DNA of 64,000 nucleotides. Origin: Sphingobacterium sp. GTDB taxonomy: Bacteria; Bacteroidota; Bacteroidia; Sphingobacteriales; Sphingobacteriaceae. Every line of letters starts with the position of its first letter. The first letter of the stretch is position 1. This document shows, one piece after another, positions 60,679 to 64,000 of this stretch. The stretch is taken from positions 1-64,000 of the forward strand of contig JAQZAZ010000006.1 of assembly GCA_029239355.1 (NCBI GenBank), in the 5' to 3' direction. Below the pieces are notes generated by a model. It had not been told where the DNA came from, searched no databases, and saw only the letters and a list, made by a program, of their open reading frames with translations. The translations under genes and the position numbers were made by a program.

Positions 60679-62220
60679 ATGAATATCGAACGCATCAGAC
60701 AACCCTTCATCAAAAAATTTCCCGGAGATTTTTCCAGTAATCCTATGCAGAGAAGCACGCCAAAAGTTTTATTTGCCACTATTAAACCTGCGGGGTTTGA
60801 CAAGCCGCAATTAATTGCTTTTAACGAGGCTCTTTCTGAGGAAATAGGGCTGGGAAAATTTGAAGATAAAGATCTTGATTTTCTGGTAGGATCTCAACTT
60901 CCTGACAATATTCAGACCTATGCGACAGCTTACGCTGGACATCAATTTGGTAACTGGGCAGGACAGCTGGGAGACGGAAGAGCCATTCTCGCTGGCGAGG
61001 TTACCAATGCAACGGGTAAGAAAACAGAAATTCAATGGAAAGGCGCAGGTGCAACTCCCTATTCAAGGCGTGCAGACGGAAGGGCAGTATTAAGATCTTC
61101 TCTACGCGAATACCTGATGAGTGAAGCCATGTACCACATAGGTGTACCCACTACCAGGGCTTTAAGCCTGGCCTTTACAGGAGAAGATGTGATTCGGGAT
61201 ATCATGTATACCGGTAATCCACAATATGAAAAAGGGGCCGTGGTGATAAGAACAGCCGAGAGTTTCCTTCGTTTCGGACATTTTGAATTGATGTTTGCGC
61301 AGGGCGAACACAAACTATTACAGGATCTGCTTGATTTTACTATTGAAAACTACTTCCCTGAAATTGTTTCATCTGATCAGGAGAAATATAAAGATTTTTT
61401 TGAAAACGTATGTACACGCACGGCAGACTTAATGGTAGAATGGTTTAGAGTGGGATTTGTCCATGGGGTAATGAATACAGACAATATGTCCATCTTGGGT
61501 TTAACGATTGATTATGGCCCCTATTCCATGATGGATGAATATAATTTAAATTTCACCCCGAATACAACGGATCTACCGGGAAGAAGATATGCTTTTGGAA
61601 AGCAGGGTCAGATCGCACATTGGAATCTATGGAAACTTGCGAATGCGCTCCAGCCGATAATAAAAGATGAAAAATTCTTGGAAAACACGCTAACCAATTT
61701 TGGAATTTATTTTTGGGAAGCCCATAACAAAATGCTTTGCAAAAAATTCGGATTTGATGGACTCAAAAAAGAAGATGAAGAGTTTTTTACCTACTGGCAG
61801 GGTTTAATGCAGGAGCTGGAACTGGATCATACTTTGTTTTTTAATCAATTAGAAAAAATAACTCCAGAAACAGATTTAAAAGAACATTTCGACGGGGTCG
61901 CTTATACTGTTTTAAATAAAGAAAAGCTCGGTAAACTTAGAAAATTCATTGAACTGTACCAATCCCGTCTGCATTCAAATTCGATTTCAACGGAAGAATC
62001 ACTGGAATTAATGAAAAAAACAAATCCTAAATTTATATTGCGAAATTATCTGCTTTACGAATGCATCGAAGACATTAGTAATGGGAAAACAGAAATGTTA
62101 ATTAAACTAACTCAAGCTTTAGAAAATCCATACCAAGAGCAATTTCCGGAATTTTCTATGAAGCGCCCATCCAACTATGACGATATCGCAGGATGTTCTA
62201 CACTTTCATGCAGCTCATAG
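60679..62220 (+). CDS. selO: SelO-family protein adenylyltransferase (YdiU/UPF0061)
   Basis: A 513-aa protein from the ATG at 60679; the in-frame TTG two codons earlier overlaps the -7 element and is not needed. Family motifs in order: FPGDFSSNPMQRSTPKVLFA (about 14-33), YAGHQFGNWAGQLGDGRAIL (about 93-112), EIQWKGAGATPYSRRADGRA and VLRSSLREYLMSEAM, VRFG-like 'AESFLRFGHFELM', 'VHGVMNTDNMSILGLTIDYG'. SelO has a pseudokinase fold that moves AMP to Ser, Thr or Tyr of redox proteins. The C-terminus, AGCSTLSCSS, puts Cys where animal proteins have selenocysteine. It is transcribed alone. Confidence 0.95.
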   Translation: MNIERIRQPFIKKFPGDFSSNPMQRSTPKVLFATIKPAGFDKPQLIAFNEALSEEIGLGKFEDKDLDFLVGSQLPDNIQTYATAYAGHQFGNWAGQLGDGRAILAGEVTNATGKKTEIQWKGAGATPYSRRADGRAVLRSSLREYLMSEAMYHIGVPTTRALSLAFTGEDVIRDIMYTGNPQYEKGAVVIRTAESFLRFGHFELMFAQGEHKLLQDLLDFTIENYFPEIVSSDQEKYKDFFENVCTRTADLMVEWFRVGFVHGVMNTDNMSILGLTIDYGPYSMMDEYNLNFTPNTTDLPGRRYAFGKQGQIAHWNLWKLANALQPIIKDEKFLENTLTNFGIYFWEAHNKMLCKKFGFDGLKKEDEEFFTYWQGLMQELELDHTLFFNQLEKITPETDLKEHFDGVAYTVLNKEKLGKLRKFIELYQSRLHSNSISTEESLELMKKTNPKFILRNYLLYECIEDISNGKTEMLIKLTQALENPYQEQFPEFSMKRPSNYDDIAGCSTLSCSS

Positions 62221-62234
62221 CAACGCGCGCACCG

Positions 62235-62242
62235 TATCTTTG
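62235..62242 (+). promoter_or_regulatory. Candidate -7 element for GNAT gene
   Basis: TATCTTTG matches TAnnTTTG and sits 89 bp before the GNAT start. No convincing -33 element is visible. Confidence 0.35.
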
Positions 62243-62330
62243 CCCCATGGGCAATCACCCTCAGTCCACTGATTTACGGGTCTCAATTTTGTTTGAGGAT
62301 TTTTAGCAGTTTATTCCTAATTTTATAGTT

Positions 62331-62765
62331 ATGTCTAAACAGATTAGGCTCGCAACTACCGATGATTATCCGACAATCTTGGAAATCTGGGAATCCGCAG
62401 TAAAAGCTACGCACGACTTTCTCAGTGAGGAAGATTTCATTTACTTTAAACAGGTTATCCCGACGGATTATCTGCCAAACCTTGAGGTATTTCTCCTTAC
62501 CGAAAAAAAAGTGCCCATCGGATTCTCCGCTGCATCAGAAGGAAATCTGGAAATGCTCTTTATCCATAATGACTATAGGGGAAGAAACAATGGTAAACAA
62601 TTATTTCATTATATGAAAGAGATGCATGGCATTACAAAGGTCGATGTCAATGAACAAAATCTTCAGGCCCTTAGCTTTTATGAAAAATTGGGATTTAAGA
62701 AAATAGGAAGATCTGACAAGGACGGCTCTGGTAAGAACTATCCGATGATCCATATGATGCTTTAA
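62331..62765 (+). CDS. GNAT-family N-acetyltransferase
   Basis: A 144-aa GNAT protein. The acetyl-CoA pyrophosphate loop is at about 80-95 (IHNDYRGRNNGKQLFHYM; RxxNxG/A type). 'MLFIHNDYRG' gives strand 4 and 'VNEQNLQALSFYEKLGFKKI' the closing Asn and Tyr of the family. It resembles the small YjaB/YhhY-like subgroup of acetyltransferases acting on small molecules or proteins; the acceptor is unknown. It stands alone after SelO. Confidence 0.9.
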   Translation: MSKQIRLATTDDYPTILEIWESAVKATHDFLSEEDFIYFKQVIPTDYLPNLEVFLLTEKKVPIGFSAASEGNLEMLFIHNDYRGRNNGKQLFHYMKEMHGITKVDVNEQNLQALSFYEKLGFKKIGRSDKDGSGKNYPMIHMML

Positions 62766-62887
62766 ATTTAATGTAATTGGTATTCATAATTATGACCTGC
62801 CCTTAAACGTAACTTTTTAGTATTCAGAATCACTTTCATCAGAAACAGCTGAAATAATACTAGTTTCGTCCTACTTAATTTATAATG

Positions 62888-63421
62888 TCAATGTTTACTC
62901 CATAGGCTTTTCTTCCTTAAACTATCGACTACGTAAAACTGAGAATTGATCTCAATAAAAAGGCTGTCCGATGTTTCATTAAGTATCTTCACCTGATAGC
63001 CGAGATCTATCCCTGTCTTTGAGTCTGGATCGAAAAAAGCATTTGATTTTTTTGTCGCTATTATCTTTTCGGCAAAATCGTAATACCGGATTATTGAATA
63101 ACCATGTGGTCTGACATTGATGTCGTATTTATGGCCTGCTATAGCTATTCGACTGTCGCCAATCCCCTTTTGTGTAACATGATAAAAGATAAGTGCAAAG
63201 CCGCTTATAATACATATGAGTATCGTGACGAACAGTTGCTTCTGCGAGAAGAAAGTAAATAGATTGGCAATTCCCACAATTGCTAAGGGGATAATAAGTT
63301 CAGCACAATTAAGACTGATATCAAAAAAATATTGTAACAAAATATCACTTAATATTATGAGCAGTATCGCAAGAATCAGGCTGAGCAATATTTTTTGAAA
63401 TAAGGTTAAAGGCTTTCCCAT
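62888..63421 (-). CDS. Small membrane protein of unknown function
   Basis: A 177-aa protein with three or four N-terminal helices (about 8-32, 38-57, 62-82) and a soluble C-terminal domain (about 85-177: 'DSRIAIAGHKYDINVRPHGY', 'IDLGYQVKILNETSDSLFIE'). No recognised motif. The C-terminal part is probably periplasmic. It is followed on the plus strand by the GNAT gene converging from the left. Confidence 0.5.
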   Translation of the reverse strand: MGKPLTLFQKILLSLILAILLIILSDILLQYFFDISLNCAELIIPLAIVGIANLFTFFSQKQLFVTILICIISGFALIFYHVTQKGIGDSRIAIAGHKYDINVRPHGYSIIRYYDFAEKIIATKKSNAFFDPDSKTGIDLGYQVKILNETSDSLFIEINSQFYVVDSLRKKSLWSKH

Positions 63422-63479
63422 AGATGCGCATTTTTATTGTAATATGTTAATAGTCCTAGATGGTTAATTCGCCATCTTC

Positions 63480-63662
63480 CTATTTGTTAGCGTCGTTAGC
63501 ACAGTGCATTGGCACATTGTTCCAGTTATTTTCGATTTGCCCCCAATTCCCCTTTAGTAAATTGTGTTCAAAAGCATCGTAAGCATACGGCTCGAATGTG
63601 AAAACCAATCTTATGAAAACAAATCCCACTTGGAGGTTATCCAAAATGCCACAAAATCCCAT
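63480..63662 (-). CDS. Doubtful 60-aa hypothetical protein
   Basis: A short frame downstream of the 98-aa gene on the same strand. Its second half (EPYAYDAFEHNLLKGNWGQI, ENNWNNVPMHCANDANK) has a protein-like mix, but the first half is a Phe/Val-rich stretch like a chance frame. It may be the 3' end of a lost gene. Confidence 0.3.
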   Translation of the reverse strand: MGFCGILDNLQVGFVFIRLVFTFEPYAYDAFEHNLLKGNWGQIENNWNNVPMHCANDANK

Positions 63663-63675
63663 GTTCTAAATATCC

Positions 63676-63972
63676 TTAAAATAAGATTTGGTACAAACCC
63701 AAACCTGGAGCAAAAACGTACTGTTTACCTTTTAACATTACGGTTTTTGGCTTTATCATATCATCGCACTTAAAGCGCTGCTTTTTCAGGATGTAGTAAG
63801 CTAAATAATCTGGACTAGGCAGCTTGCCGTTTCGCCATCCGATCAAAACATCATCATCGAATTTAGGAATCTCTTTTGTTGGTATGTCAAGTTCGCTTTT
63901 AAAAAGATCAGTCTGTCTAACGACCAAAGTCTGATTAATCACTCTAAATACATCGCACCTCTCTGTGTTCAT
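63676..63972 (-). CDS. 98-aa hypothetical protein
   Basis: A 98-aa soluble protein starting MNTERCDVFRVINQTLVVRQ, with a DDDVLIGWRNGKLPSPDYLA segment and a C-terminal 'VMLKGKQYVFAPGLGLYQIL'. I do not recognise it. The abrupt hydrophobic end and the poor 60-aa frame after it leave open that it is itself shortened. Only 28 bp lie between its start and the window end, so nothing is known of its upstream context. Confidence 0.45.
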   Translation of the reverse strand: MNTERCDVFRVINQTLVVRQTDLFKSELDIPTKEIPKFDDDVLIGWRNGKLPSPDYLAYYILKKQRFKCDDMIKPKTVMLKGKQYVFAPGLGLYQILF

Positions 63973-64000
63973 AATTGTGTAGGGACAAGGTTTTAGTCCA

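Noticed and set aside
1..64000. CRISPR arrays, tRNA, rRNA, riboswitches, prophage genes
   Set aside because: Reading both strands I saw no regular spaced repeats, cloverleaf with conserved T-loop, rRNA segments, or phage structural genes. A covariance-model scan would be needed to exclude short RNAs.

Overview
The window reads as chromosomal DNA of a Bacteroidota bacterium, most like a Sphingobacteriaceae member (Sphingobacterium-like). This is inferred from protein families, not from a marker gene: two FecI/FecR/SusC/SusD loci with STN-type SusC proteins, a fimbrillin-like lipoprotein, A+T-rich spacers, TAnnTTTG-type -7 promoter elements, and few Shine-Dalgarno sequences. I saw no rRNA, tRNA or CRISPR array. 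The only mobile-element signal is one orphan 65-aa transposase-like helix-turn-helix protein at the left edge.

Layout. 0.2-0.8 kb: orphan transposase-like HTH and a minimal AraC-type regulator. 1.1-4.9 kb: TPR/transmembrane/LuxR-HTH regulator, a 53-aa Gly/Asp-rich peptide gene, and a fimbrillin-like lipoprotein with a FISUMP-like C-terminus. 5.2-16.9 kb: a polysaccharide-utilisation-type locus made of ECF sigma, FecR, SusC, SusD, a GH2 glycosidase with an F5/8 type C domain and, convergent to it, a metzincin lipoprotein that also carries an F5/8 type C domain. 17.9-20.8 kb: MBL-fold hydrolase, a 36-aa microprotein, bestrophin, and a K+-channel-like protein. 20.9-28.8 kb: an electrophile/aldehyde stress cluster (NTF2-like, DoxX-like, methyltransferase, TfoX-like, ALDH, DJ-1/PfpI, SDR, saccharopine-dehydrogenase-like) with two TetR regulators, each next to a palindromic operator candidate. 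29.1-32.6 kb: two PAP2 phosphatases divergent from a response regulator/histidine kinase pair, with 11-bp-periodic repeats between them. 32.6-36 kb: a decayed accessory patch with a ClbS/DfsB remnant, a ~290-bp direct repeat, a broken secreted-protein gene, and an HxlR/VOC pair. 36-38.8 kb: two small secreted proteins (one LRR), an ECF sigma with a membrane partner, and a truncated YwqK-like gene. 38.8-42.5 kb: a TonB-dependent receptor divergent from a lipoprotein, with a palindrome between. 42.6-46.2 kb: NmrA-like reductase, truncated FAD monooxygenase, AraC, HxlR and SDR. 46.5-48.8 kb: DUF3592, PhzF and YwqK-like proteins. 49.2-56.2 kb: a second ECF sigma/FecR/SusC/SusD locus. 56.3-64 kb: a NamZ (DUF1343) remnant, a membrane protein, a frameshifted gene, GAPDH, a PNPOx-fold protein, SelO, a GNAT protein and small hypothetical genes.

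How genes fit together. In each Sus-like locus the SusC STN domain should contact the periplasmic FecR and so control the ECF sigma; the first locus also encodes glycan- and protein-cleaving enzymes. The 20.9-28.8 kb and 42.6-46.2 kb clusters look like inducible responses to reactive aldehydes, quinones or drugs, with a TetR or HxlR gene beside the promoters. At least seven broken genes point to ongoing gene decay, concentrated at 32.7-35.9 kb and 56.5-58.8 kb. Functional statements come from reading motifs and general family knowledge; no database search was run.
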